Part shown: positions 27,201 to 34,142 of the stretch, piece after piece
Position numbering within the stretch: position 1 is the stretch's first letter
Layout: each line of letters opens with the position of its first letter
From: a virus
DNA length: 34,177 nucleotides
Direction: 5' to 3' (one strand)
Virus record (IMG/VR): IMGVR_UViG_3300030061_002087
Location: 6,767 to 40,943 of that record
Notes under the pieces: generated by a model
The model's input: the letters and a program-made list of their open reading frames with translations, nothing else
The model's database searches: none
What the model was told of the DNA's origin: nothing
Made by a program: the position numbers and the translations under genes

Positions 27201-30200
27201 CAAGAGCAAATAAATGATAGAATATATTTAAATAAAGTAAGCATAGCCGAAGAAAAACTAGCTGTTGCAACTGATTATATAAGGAGATATCATAATGAAA
27301 AAATAGATAAATCTTTTAAGGGCAAGCTGTTAGACATGTGGAGTAAGACTAGAAATCCTGATGATATAAATGAAATTCAAAATGGAGAAGATGTGTATAA
27401 CATGTTAACTAGTTTTGTTGCTGGGTTTGAAAAAGGTGAAATGTCTGGTTTAGCCGCGAAAGTAATAGAGGGTAAAGTAAAAGCACGTGAGCGTGATGCT
27501 AAAAAAGTAGAAGATACTAGAATTAAAGAAAAGAAATCCGCAACTAAAGCTGTTAATGAATTAGGTGAAATGGGTTGGACTAACAAGACCTGGAAAGAAC
27601 AAGGTGCTGATTTTGTTATTAAAGAAATGCAAGATAACAAAATGCTTGATGGTCTTATATTAGCTCAACCACACGTTGGTATTGATAATGACACTTTTTT
27701 AAGCACTACATATGCGGAGCTACTGCCACACATAAGAAACTACAAACCAGAAAACGAAAATCCAAATGGATTGTTTGGTTGGGTAAACCCTCAAATAGGT
27801 AACAAAGCAAAACAAGCTTATAATGCTATAACAAAAAGCGAAATAAAAGGCACTAAAGAAATAGGTGAAAAAACCAAAGAAGGAGATGTAAAAGTTCAAG
27901 TTGCAGCTGAAAAATCTACTGAGATGGAAGCTTTTGAAACGGAGGATTTATCACCAGAAGCTCAAGCCAAAAAGAAATCTGATGAAGCTAAAGTTAAAGA
28001 AAAAGTAGAGTCTGAGTTTAGAAAAAAAATAGGTATTGAAACCGGTAGTGATTTATATAACAAAGTTTTAGAATCTGCTCGTAAGGCTTTATTAAAAGCT
28101 TATGAAGTAGGTACAGCGGCTAGAAATATACAAAGAAAATTAAGAAACGAAGCTAATGAGTATTTATTTAAGTCGATTAAAAACTTTTTAGGAACTAAAG
28201 ATTATGTTAAAAATTTAAAAAAGTTTAGAGTACCTATAGTTAACGCTTTGTTTACAGCTGATTTAGTACAATTAGAACGTAATGTTCCTGAAAATGAAAG
28301 AATATTTACAGAATTTGTTAAAAAACTTACTTCAAAAGAAGAAGTTCAAGCTGCGGTTGATCAAAATTTATTACCCAAATCAGCTTTAAATATTATAGAT
28401 AAGGGCACGGCTGTAAGTTTATATAAAAAGAAAATACCTACAGAAAAACAGTTTTTAAGTTTCTTTTATACTCCATTAATTAACCCTGTTACCGGTGCTA
28501 GATCTGGGTTAAGAGGTACTAGAAAAGATGGTTTAGCAAAAGGTATGGCTGGCGCATTAGCTTATGACGCAACATTAGAAGTTGCTCAAGAGCAAGAAAT
28601 TATAGATAAAAGAGCAACGCTAGCAGAAATAAACGGCACAGAAATACTAAAAGACGATATACAAAGGTTGGCGGATGTTATAAATAGAGACCCTAATGTT
28701 AAGTTTTCAACAGCAACTAACAATATAACTTATAAACAAAAAGCTATTAAAATTAGAGCTGGAAAAGTAATTATTGACTTTACTCAAGCTCAAACAGTTT
28801 TAGATGATATTTTTAATAATAATTCTAAAATTAGTTATTATAAAAATTTAACAGATAAGCAAGCTGATAAATATGGTGGTAAGTTTATTATAGATGCTAT
28901 TGTTGATGCTTATCACAATAGAGGTATTGAGCGTGTAGATAGTAAGGCTATAGTTAAGTTCATAAAGAAAAACAAAAGAAAAAAAGATAAAATTAGCACT
29001 GTTTACGAACAGTTTTTTATCAGCTCAGCTGTAATAGCTTTAGAAAAAATATCAGGAAAAAAAGCTAAAGTTAATTTAGTTGTAAGAGAAGGTGGTATTC
29101 CAGATGTTCATTTTGAACTAGATGGCAGATCAATAGGTTTAGAAATAAAAATGGACAGTGCAAGGGGTGTTTCTCAAACTTGGAAATTTAACGATACTTT
29201 TTCTAATGAAAATCCTGTAGATAAGGATGCTACAAACAAGCTTATTAAAAAAATACAAGATACAGCAAAAAATTCTATATTTAAAGGTATGGATTTTGTA
29301 AATGGCGTTACAAATTTACAAGTTAAAGAGCTACGTATATTTAAACAGCTTTTTAATCATTCTGAAAAAGTTACAGCAGCATACTTAGAATATCATTATA
29401 CAAACAAGGCTATACCTGAATACTTTATAAACATTGGTAATGCTGGTTTATTTTACATGTTAGATTCAAAAAATCCAGCTATAAATGGTGAAATTTTAGC
29501 AATAGCAGAAAAGCTTGGTATACCTAGATTGAACGGAACTTTTGATTTAATATCAAGAATGAATATAGGTTCTGTTAGAGTAGATGGAACTAGATCAACT
29601 ACTATTAGAATTGAACCAATGATTGATTCAAAGTCTAAGGAAAATTTTCCTAATAGCTCAACTGTAAATTTATCAAATAAAAAAGACATGAGTTCTTTTG
29701 TTAAAGAAATAAACAACTCTTTGGTTTCATTTAGTAGATCTGCAAATGGTCAAACACTAGACAAAGCTATTATGTTTTCTCGTTCAACTAGTAACAAAAC
29801 CAAAGGTATTACTGTTTTAGATTTTGATGATACATTAGCTACAACTAAATCAAAAATTAAGTTTACTAGACAAGATGGTACAACTGGTACTTTAAATGCT
29901 GAAGAATATGCTAGTACGTATGAAAACTTATTAGATCAAGGTTACACTTTTGATTTTTCAGAGTTTAATAAAGTTGTTAAAGGTAAAAAAGCACCTTTAT
30001 TTGAAAAAGCAATAAAATTGCAAAATAAGTTTGGTCCCGAAAATATGTTTGTACTAACGGCTAGGCCCGCTGAATCCGCGCAAGCAATACACGAGTTTTT
30101 AAAAGAAAATGGCTTAAACATACCGCTAAGAAACATTACTGGCTTAGCTAACTCAACGGCAGAGGCTAAAGCATTGTGGGTTGCTGATAAAGTTGGTGAA

Positions 30201-32393
30201 GGTTATAATGATTTTTACTTTGCTGATGATGCTTTACAAAACGTACAAGCTGTTAAAAACATGTTAGATCAATTTGATGTTAAGTCTAAAGTTCAGCAAG
30301 CTAAAGTTAAGTTTAGTAAAAACATGAGTAATGATTTTAACAAAATACTAGAAAAAACAACTGGTGTTCCAGCTAAAGAAATAATAGCTGGTGCTGTGGC
30401 AAAAAAACGTGGCGCTAGAAAAGGTAAATATAAATTTTTTGTACCACCATCAGCAGAAGATTTTACAGGTTTGTTATATTATTTCATGGGTAAAGGAAAA
30501 CAAGGAGATAAAGATGCTGTTTTCTTTAAAAAAGTTTTAATAGATCCTTTAAATAGAGCTTATACAGAATTAAATGAAGCTAAGCAATCTATAGCAAATG
30601 ATTATAGAAATCTAAAAAAAGAAGATAAAGAAACAGCTAAAAAACTAAATAAAACAACTCCAGATGGAGATTTTACATATGGAGACGCTGTTAGAATTTA
30701 TTTGTGGAATAAAGCCGGTTTTGATGTTCCAGGTTTAAACCAAAAAGATATTGATAAATTAATTGAATTAGTTACTAGCGATCCTAAACTAATGATATTT
30801 GCTTATAAACTAGGTAAAATATCTAAACGACCTGAAGGATATACAGAACCAAGCGAGCATTGGCAAGCTGGAGATATTAGAAACGATTTAGATGATGCTA
30901 CTGGTAGAATTGGTAGAAAAGAATTTTTTACTGATTTTATTGAAAATAGTGATATTATATTTAGTAAAGATAATTTAAATAAAATTGAATCTATATACGG
31001 TTCTAATTTTAGAGAAGCTTTAGAAGATATATTATATAGAACTAAAACTGGAACTAACAGGACTATTGGTGGAAATAGATTAGTAAATCAATTTACTAAT
31101 TGGATAAACGGTTCTGTTGGTACTGTCATGTTCTTTAATGCAAGATCAGCTATATTACAAACATTGTCTACTGTTAACTTTATAAACTGGGGAGATAATA
31201 ATATTTTTAAAGCGGCTAAGGCTTTTGCAAATCAACCACAATACTGGAAAGATTTCGCTATGATATTTAACTCAGATAAATTAAAACAAAGAAGGTCTGG
31301 TTTAAGCATGGATATTAACGCTAATGAACTAGCCACGTATCTCAATAAATCTAAGTCAAAACCTAAAGCGGCTATAGCTTGGTTATTAAGTAAAGGATTT
31401 TTACCAACACAAATTGCAGATAGTTTTGCTATTTCAGCTGGTGGTGCTACTTTTTATAGAAATAGAGTTAACACTTATATAAAGCAAGGTTTAAGTAAAA
31501 AAGAAGCTGAAACAAAAGCTTGGAGTGATTTCTCTGAACTATCAGAAGCTACTCAACAATCAGCTAGACCTGATATGGTTTCACAACAACAAGCATCTCC
31601 ACTTGGCAAATGGTTGTTAAATTTTCAAAATACACCGATGCAGTATGCTCGTTTAATGAAAAAAGCTGTTTTAGACTTAGTTAATAATAGAGGTTCTAAA
31701 AGAGCAAATATATCAAGAATAATGTATTATGGAGCTGTTCAAAACTTAATATTTTACACTATGCAGTCAGCATTATTTGCTATGATGTTTAGCGATGAAG
31801 AAGATGATGATGAGTTTTTTGAAAAGAAAAAAAGTAGAGTTGCCAACAGCATGGTTGATGGTTTACTAAGAGGAATGGGTATTGCTGGTGGTGTTATTGC
31901 TACAATGAAAAACATGATTCAAAGGTTTGTTGAAGAAGATAGCAAGGGCTATAAAGGTAAACCTATTGAAAAAGTTGCTCTTGAAATGACTAACGTATCT
32001 CCAGTTGTAGGTATTAAATTTCAAAAAATAGTTAAAACTCCAATTCAAGGATATGGTTATAACAAAAATGTTATCAAACACATGGAAACTTTTGACATTG
32101 ACAATCCACTTTGGGGATCTGTAACTAGTATTATTGAAGGAGCTACTAATGTTCCGTTAAATAGATTTTATAATAAAACTCAAAATTTAAGAGCAGCAAC
32201 AAGAGATGATGCAGAAGCTTGGCAAAGGCTTGCTTTGATTAGTGGTTGGTCTACTTGGAATATTGGCATGCAAAACGAGGAATTGGAAAAAATTAAAGAA
32301 GAAGTTAAAAAAGAAAAAGAAAAAATTAAAAAGAAGAGGAAAAAAAGACCAAGTAGACAGGAAACTAGAAGAAAAAATTTAATGAAAAGGTGA
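24282..32393 (+). CDS. Giant polyvalent protein: protease, nuclease-like and HAD domains
   Basis: This 2703-residue protein is one uninterrupted reading frame. In order: a short N-terminal helical module (1-60); a hydrophobic Gly-rich stretch (about 496-516); coiled coils (about 676-795); a metalloprotease-like domain with HELGH at 902-906 and an acidic AEEKLA segment at 989-994; a conserved-looking block with RSGLRGTRKDG near 1407; a PD-(D/E)xK-like motif (PD at 1607-1608, ExK at 1621-1623); a HAD-like domain (DFDDT at 1847-1851, LTARP near 1925, DD at 1982-1983); a long helical C-terminal region with hydrophobic stretches near 2480-2505 and 2525-2548; and a very basic Lys/Arg tail. Short FS(R/K/T) motifs separate several blocks. 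This matches the polyvalent proteins described in phages, thought to enter the host with the DNA. Its place after the gp14-like gene supports an ejected virion component. Confidence 0.72.
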   Translation: MNEEILNNVWEQLSSNNLTDSDFETWKINFTEDKDIQTNVYNYLKENYNLEATNQEQWTNSIMGKTNGTQEVDAPVVPNVKLNVTDLASELSSLGLSEEELGEYETSLNNAFVETEAAMEDIIEKANAEPEKIGKIISAPYSSTFVKSKTDFTEKYVFDEFLNESKTNKEEAKQRWIQQEREKIQTEKLEEVFEQLKEDVLPWWTGPVGFAEKIVAPFSSLVYQPDLTPDLTPVTVDETTGETRELTEEELEKYKKDKVDYDIESSSGYRKKELEYEKVRNLLYDEYSSKLKELNPKGDKIAKNIKLSMGQLDTIDAELKKLEAAYRINPPTTQAEVDYFNGLILKRKGLYSSYKSNLAKLNEINVNFDSIASIADMVKRTYSNIDVTANRVESTVLKLKSGLTKTAKELTIGAVEKFSDVDLNSEENLDLVSDFMRPLAKGVGNLGDFLDKTSLELYQEAEKINEFTEKRQALGEVSDIEDFGEFVLDLFSEQSVNSAITISTGGLGLGIVAAGATGNKFTAMDMELENGRYNPRTGKMEKIEISPLQYYAAGMGYGFAEYVTEKISLENLKLGTRGFRNALDKAGGKYTLKSFSFNKALKSYRKSMRREGSAEFFASILQNSLDRHVLENKEVGIMDGAVEAYFSGAVMSGLGFNAPALAAAAYRAATPSKGWDKINENTRKIIELSEVYDQIILGPRNQETLDQAKAIREQMDNLLKDNLMQKGFAEKRIDQLSNNDKRTILDLETKRNRLAARIDKLSDGKNTDKKYVKSIVEAHLAQINNLESKKDAILNNAMYSSDMRKTTKLTLEDAILKGLNIKSIEADNNQDALKQALEHVDQSDLEADQKKALKDKLKQTFGQVDVHVHGFAIGKEQGLPIQFQMKSNATNAESGNASVHSHELGHNSIFAKIIEGNGDMLGLVNEFEKYIRNRFKGFSEIIDQEGRFQLTQYATDAKTVREELKKELGKEPTQEQINDRIYLNKVSIAEEKLAVATDYIRRYHNEKIDKSFKGKLLDMWSKTRNPDDINEIQNGEDVYNMLTSFVAGFEKGEMSGLAAKVIEGKVKARERDAKKVEDTRIKEKKSATKAVNELGEMGWTNKTWKEQGADFVIKEMQDNKMLDGLILAQPHVGIDNDTFLSTTYAELLPHIRNYKPENENPNGLFGWVNPQIGNKAKQAYNAITKSEIKGTKEIGEKTKEGDVKVQVAAEKSTEMEAFETEDLSPEAQAKKKSDEAKVKEKVESEFRKKIGIETGSDLYNKVLESARKALLKAYEVGTAARNIQRKLRNEANEYLFKSIKNFLGTKDYVKNLKKFRVPIVNALFTADLVQLERNVPENERIFTEFVKKLTSKEEVQAAVDQNLLPKSALNIIDKGTAVSLYKKKIPTEKQFLSFFYTPLINPVTGARSGLRGTRKDGLAKGMAGALAYDATLEVAQEQEIIDKRATLAEINGTEILKDDIQRLADVINRDPNVKFSTATNNITYKQKAIKIRAGKVIIDFTQAQTVLDDIFNNNSKISYYKNLTDKQADKYGGKFIIDAIVDAYHNRGIERVDSKAIVKFIKKNKRKKDKISTVYEQFFISSAVIALEKISGKKAKVNLVVREGGIPDVHFELDGRSIGLEIKMDSARGVSQTWKFNDTFSNENPVDKDATNKLIKKIQDTAKNSIFKGMDFVNGVTNLQVKELRIFKQLFNHSEKVTAAYLEYHYTNKAIPEYFINIGNAGLFYMLDSKNPAINGEILAIAEKLGIPRLNGTFDLISRMNIGSVRVDGTRSTTIRIEPMIDSKSKENFPNSSTVNLSNKKDMSSFVKEINNSLVSFSRSANGQTLDKAIMFSRSTSNKTKGITVLDFDDTLATTKSKIKFTRQDGTTGTLNAEEYASTYENLLDQGYTFDFSEFNKVVKGKKAPLFEKAIKLQNKFGPENMFVLTARPAESAQAIHEFLKENGLNIPLRNITGLANSTAEAKALWVADKVGEGYNDFYFADDALQNVQAVKNMLDQFDVKSKVQQAKVKFSKNMSNDFNKILEKTTGVPAKEIIAGAVAKKRGARKGKYKFFVPPSAEDFTGLLYYFMGKGKQGDKDAVFFKKVLIDPLNRAYTELNEAKQSIANDYRNLKKEDKETAKKLNKTTPDGDFTYGDAVRIYLWNKAGFDVPGLNQKDIDKLIELVTSDPKLMIFAYKLGKISKRPEGYTEPSEHWQAGDIRNDLDDATGRIGRKEFFTDFIENSDIIFSKDNLNKIESIYGSNFREALEDILYRTKTGTNRTIGGNRLVNQFTNWINGSVGTVMFFNARSAILQTLSTVNFINWGDNNIFKAAKAFANQPQYWKDFAMIFNSDKLKQRRSGLSMDINANELATYLNKSKSKPKAAIAWLLSKGFLPTQIADSFAISAGGATFYRNRVNTYIKQGLSKKEAETKAWSDFSELSEATQQSARPDMVSQQQASPLGKWLLNFQNTPMQYARLMKKAVLDLVNNRGSKRANISRIMYYGAVQNLIFYTMQSALFAMMFSDEEDDDEFFEKKKSRVANSMVDGLLRGMGIAGGVIATMKNMIQRFVEEDSKGYKGKPIEKVALEMTNVSPVVGIKFQKIVKTPIQGYGYNKNVIKHMETFDIDNPLWGSVTSIIEGATNVPLNRFYNKTQNLRAATRDDAEAWQRLALISGWSTWNIGMQNEELEKIKEEVKKEKEKIKKKRKKRPSRQETRRKNLMKR
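26985..26999 (+). other. Zinc metalloprotease motif HELGH in the giant protein
   Basis: Residues 902-906 read HELGH, preceded by SVHS and followed by NSIFAK, the helix layout of a zincin active site with two His ligands and a catalytic Glu. Glu990 or Glu991, in a helix about 85 residues further on, is a candidate third ligand as in gluzincins. The domain spans roughly residues 870-1080. Confidence 0.65.
29100..29150 (+). other. PD-(D/E)xK nuclease-like motif in the giant protein
   Basis: Pro1607-Asp1608 lies at the start of a strand (PDVHFELDG) and Glu1621-Ile-Lys1623 on the next one (IGLEIKMD). The spacing of 12 residues and the hairpin between them fit the PD-(D/E)xK core. An upstream helix (TVYEQFFISSAVIALEKISG) could carry the first Glu. 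Predicted DNA cleavage is inferred from the motif alone. Confidence 0.6.
29808..30260 (+). other. HAD phosphatase-like domain in the giant protein
   Basis: Motif I is VLDFDDTLA with Asp1847 and Asp1849, motif II is FVLTARPAE with Thr1926, and motif IV is YFADDALQN with Asp1982-Asp1983. The order and spacing fit a HAD-family phosphatase related to the phosphatase half of polynucleotide kinases. The substrate is unknown; a nucleic acid end or a nucleotide is plausible. Confidence 0.75.
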
Positions 32394-32419
32394 CACATAT
32401 ATAAAGTAAACAATCTAAA

Positions 32420-32439
32420 AAATAAGTGACTATATAGAA
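32420..32439 (+). promoter_or_regulatory. Candidate phage promoter directly before the 32440 gene
   Basis: The 20 bases ending just before the ATG read AAATAAGTGACTATATAGAA. By hand alignment 15 of 20 positions equal the classic SP6 promoter, including GTGAC and TATAGAA. The GTGACTATAT core also occurs at 21343. If the G at 32437 were the first transcribed base, the message would be almost leaderless. Confidence 0.4.
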
Positions 32440-33537
32440 ATGGTGAAAAAACTAATAATAATATTAACAACAATTTTGATAGCTTGCACGGCTCCAAAAA
32501 AATGTTGTTCACAAACGTTTGGAAAAGAAGATGTTAAAAAACTTTTAAAGTTTTCCACGTTCTACGCCGCTGTAAATGGTGGGACGTCGCTTTCTGATGT
32601 TGATTTATTTTCTGTAGATAACGGTTTATCTACACAAACTATTTCAACTCCTTATGATTATAATTTTACCATAGGTTTACGTAAAATAGCAAGGTTTGGC
32701 TATGAAAATAAAGCGCAAACGTTTTACGATGGAACGGAATCTAATTACAGTGATGCGGCCACTGTAGGTAAAGTAAAAGGAGTTGAATATTTATTTGAAG
32801 TAAACTACAAAAGACAAGAAGGTGTAGACTATATGGATCAACATCATTTTGTTAGATTTAGCTCTGATGATGGTTGTCCAGATGAAATGTGTATAAACTT
32901 TTTTGCTTTAAAATTAGAATATTTAGAAGATGGTTTTGCTGATATTAAATACTTTGAAGCATCAGAAAGATATAGACATCGTAAAGGTAGAAACTTATCT
33001 TGGAATTTTGGATTAACTCATCGTTTAGCGGAGCCATATGGTTATAATGCTTTAGATGAATGGATGTTAAGCAATGGTAATATTCATTATACTTATTTAG
33101 CGATACAAGAAGGTTATACGGTAGATGTGTATAGCAACACATATTATGATCCAGCTGGTAATGTTGTGGCTAACAGTGCTGAGGTTTGGGAAGCGGTAGT
33201 TATACCGCAAGTGTTAGCAGATTACACGCAAAAGAAAAGAGAAGAATTAAAGAAAACTATACAACACTCTGTTGTTGTTGGTTTTGATTATTATAAATAT
33301 ACAAAGTCTACGTGGACACACGCTTGGGCTAGTTTAATGCCTTGGCATTATAATGATGGTAGCGAGTTTAGTTATCACAACTATGTTGATGGTCAGTGGT
33401 ACGATTATTCTGCTGGTTTAATTTACGGTATAAAAGTAAATAAACAACTAGGTTATTTTGTAGAAGGTAAATACAACAAGTACTGGAATAGAGAGTGGTA
33501 CGATTTTAAATTAGGATTAAATTACGTTATATTTTAA
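32440..33537 (+). CDS. Exported, predicted outer-membrane beta-barrel-like protein
   Basis: This 365-residue protein begins with a signal sequence (MVKKLIIILTTILIACTAPK). The LIAC at residues 13-16 could be a lipobox, or the protein could be cleaved later, near CCSQ. The mature part alternates aromatic strands and turns: KIARFGYENKAQTFYDG, YLFEVNYKRQEGVDYMDQHH, FALKLEYLEDGFADIKYFEA and LGYFVEGKYNKYWNREWYDF. It ends LGLNYVIF with a terminal Phe, the hallmark of outer-membrane barrels. I recall close relatives in uncultured marine phages, without a known role. It starts a new gene group after the giant protein, before small membrane and secreted proteins. Possible roles are superinfection exclusion, envelope remodelling at lysis, or a virion surface protein; none is shown. 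Confidence 0.55.
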   Translation: MVKKLIIILTTILIACTAPKKCCSQTFGKEDVKKLLKFSTFYAAVNGGTSLSDVDLFSVDNGLSTQTISTPYDYNFTIGLRKIARFGYENKAQTFYDGTESNYSDAATVGKVKGVEYLFEVNYKRQEGVDYMDQHHFVRFSSDDGCPDEMCINFFALKLEYLEDGFADIKYFEASERYRHRKGRNLSWNFGLTHRLAEPYGYNALDEWMLSNGNIHYTYLAIQEGYTVDVYSNTYYDPAGNVVANSAEVWEAVVIPQVLADYTQKKREELKKTIQHSVVVGFDYYKYTKSTWTHAWASLMPWHYNDGSEFSYHNYVDGQWYDYSAGLIYGIKVNKQLGYFVEGKYNKYWNREWYDFKLGLNYVIF

Positions 33538-33538
33538 A

Positions 33539-33820
33539 ATGGCAAAAGAGTTAAACGAAGATACAGGGTTTAATGTAAGTATAAAAAGTTTAATAGCTAT
33601 AGGCTTTGCTATGGCGACTATTATAGGTATGTGGTTTGCTTTACAGGCAGATATTGCAGAGGCAAAAGAATTACCAGCACCACTACCACCTGATGTTACA
33701 CGCATGGAGTTTGATATGAAAGATCAAATGATACGTAATACAATTATGACTACACAAAAAGATGTAGAAGAAATAAAAAAGTCTTTAGAAAAAATAGAAG
33801 ACAAATTATACAATAGATGA
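33539..33820 (+). CDS. Small single-pass membrane protein, holin/spanin-like
   Basis: This 93-residue protein has one clear transmembrane helix (about residues 14-35, SIKSLIAIGFAMATIIGMWF), a Pro-rich linker (ELPAPLPPDV) and a C-terminal charged coiled coil (TQKDVEEIKKSLEKIEDKLY). A short cytoplasmic N-terminus, one membrane span and a periplasmic coiled coil match inner-membrane spanin or pinholin-like lysis proteins, but also other small phage membrane proteins. No endolysin is visible nearby to support a lysis cassette. It starts 1 nt after the upstream stop and overlaps the next gene by 4 nt (ATGA), which implies translational coupling with the secreted thioredoxin-fold protein. Confidence 0.5.
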   Translation: MAKELNEDTGFNVSIKSLIAIGFAMATIIGMWFALQADIAEAKELPAPLPPDVTRMEFDMKDQMIRNTIMTTQKDVEEIKKSLEKIEDKLYNR

Positions 33821-34140
33821 AAAAGCTATTATTTATACTAATGCTATTTAGCCAAGATATTTTTGCACAAATAGAAGCAAAGCATTTTAACGCTGGTTGG
33901 AACGATGCTAATTCTGTTTCTTGGTTTATGGATTTAGACTGCAAAACAAAAGGTATTGTTGATATAGCTAAAAATGCAGATGAAGCTAAAAAATATAAAA
34001 TAGCGGTTGTACCTACTATTATAATATTTAAAGATGGTGAAGAAGCATTGAGATTTCAAGCTGATTTATCGTTTAAAATGTTAGCAACAAAAGAAGAAGT
34101 AATGGAAGCAATAGATGAATTATTAATGAGTGACTTTTAA
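33817..34140 (+). CDS. Secreted thioredoxin-fold protein lacking CxxC
   Basis: This 107-residue protein has an N-terminal signal peptide (KKLLFILMLFSQDIFAQ). The remainder looks like thioredoxin: a strand with HFNAGWND, an alpha segment with NSVSWFMDLDC, a helix DIAKNADEAKKYKI, then the cis-Pro region VVPTIIIFKDGEE and a C-terminal helix with ATKEEVMEAIDELL. The active-site CxxC of thioredoxins is absent; only one Cys remains, in the LDCKTKG stretch. It may have a binding rather than redox role in the periplasm, or use the single Cys. Relatives recalled from marine phages share this small secreted form. The start overlaps the upstream stop. Confidence 0.62.
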   Translation: MKKLLFILMLFSQDIFAQIEAKHFNAGWNDANSVSWFMDLDCKTKGIVDIAKNADEAKKYKIAVVPTIIIFKDGEEALRFQADLSFKMLATKEEVMEAIDELLMSDF

Positions 34141-34142
34141 TT

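Noticed and set aside
27281-27306. A perfect AAGGAG followed by ATG (27295), as an internal translation start.
   Set aside because: The frame ends after three codons (M K K stop) and the site lies inside the giant gene, coding for residues of a helix; chance match.
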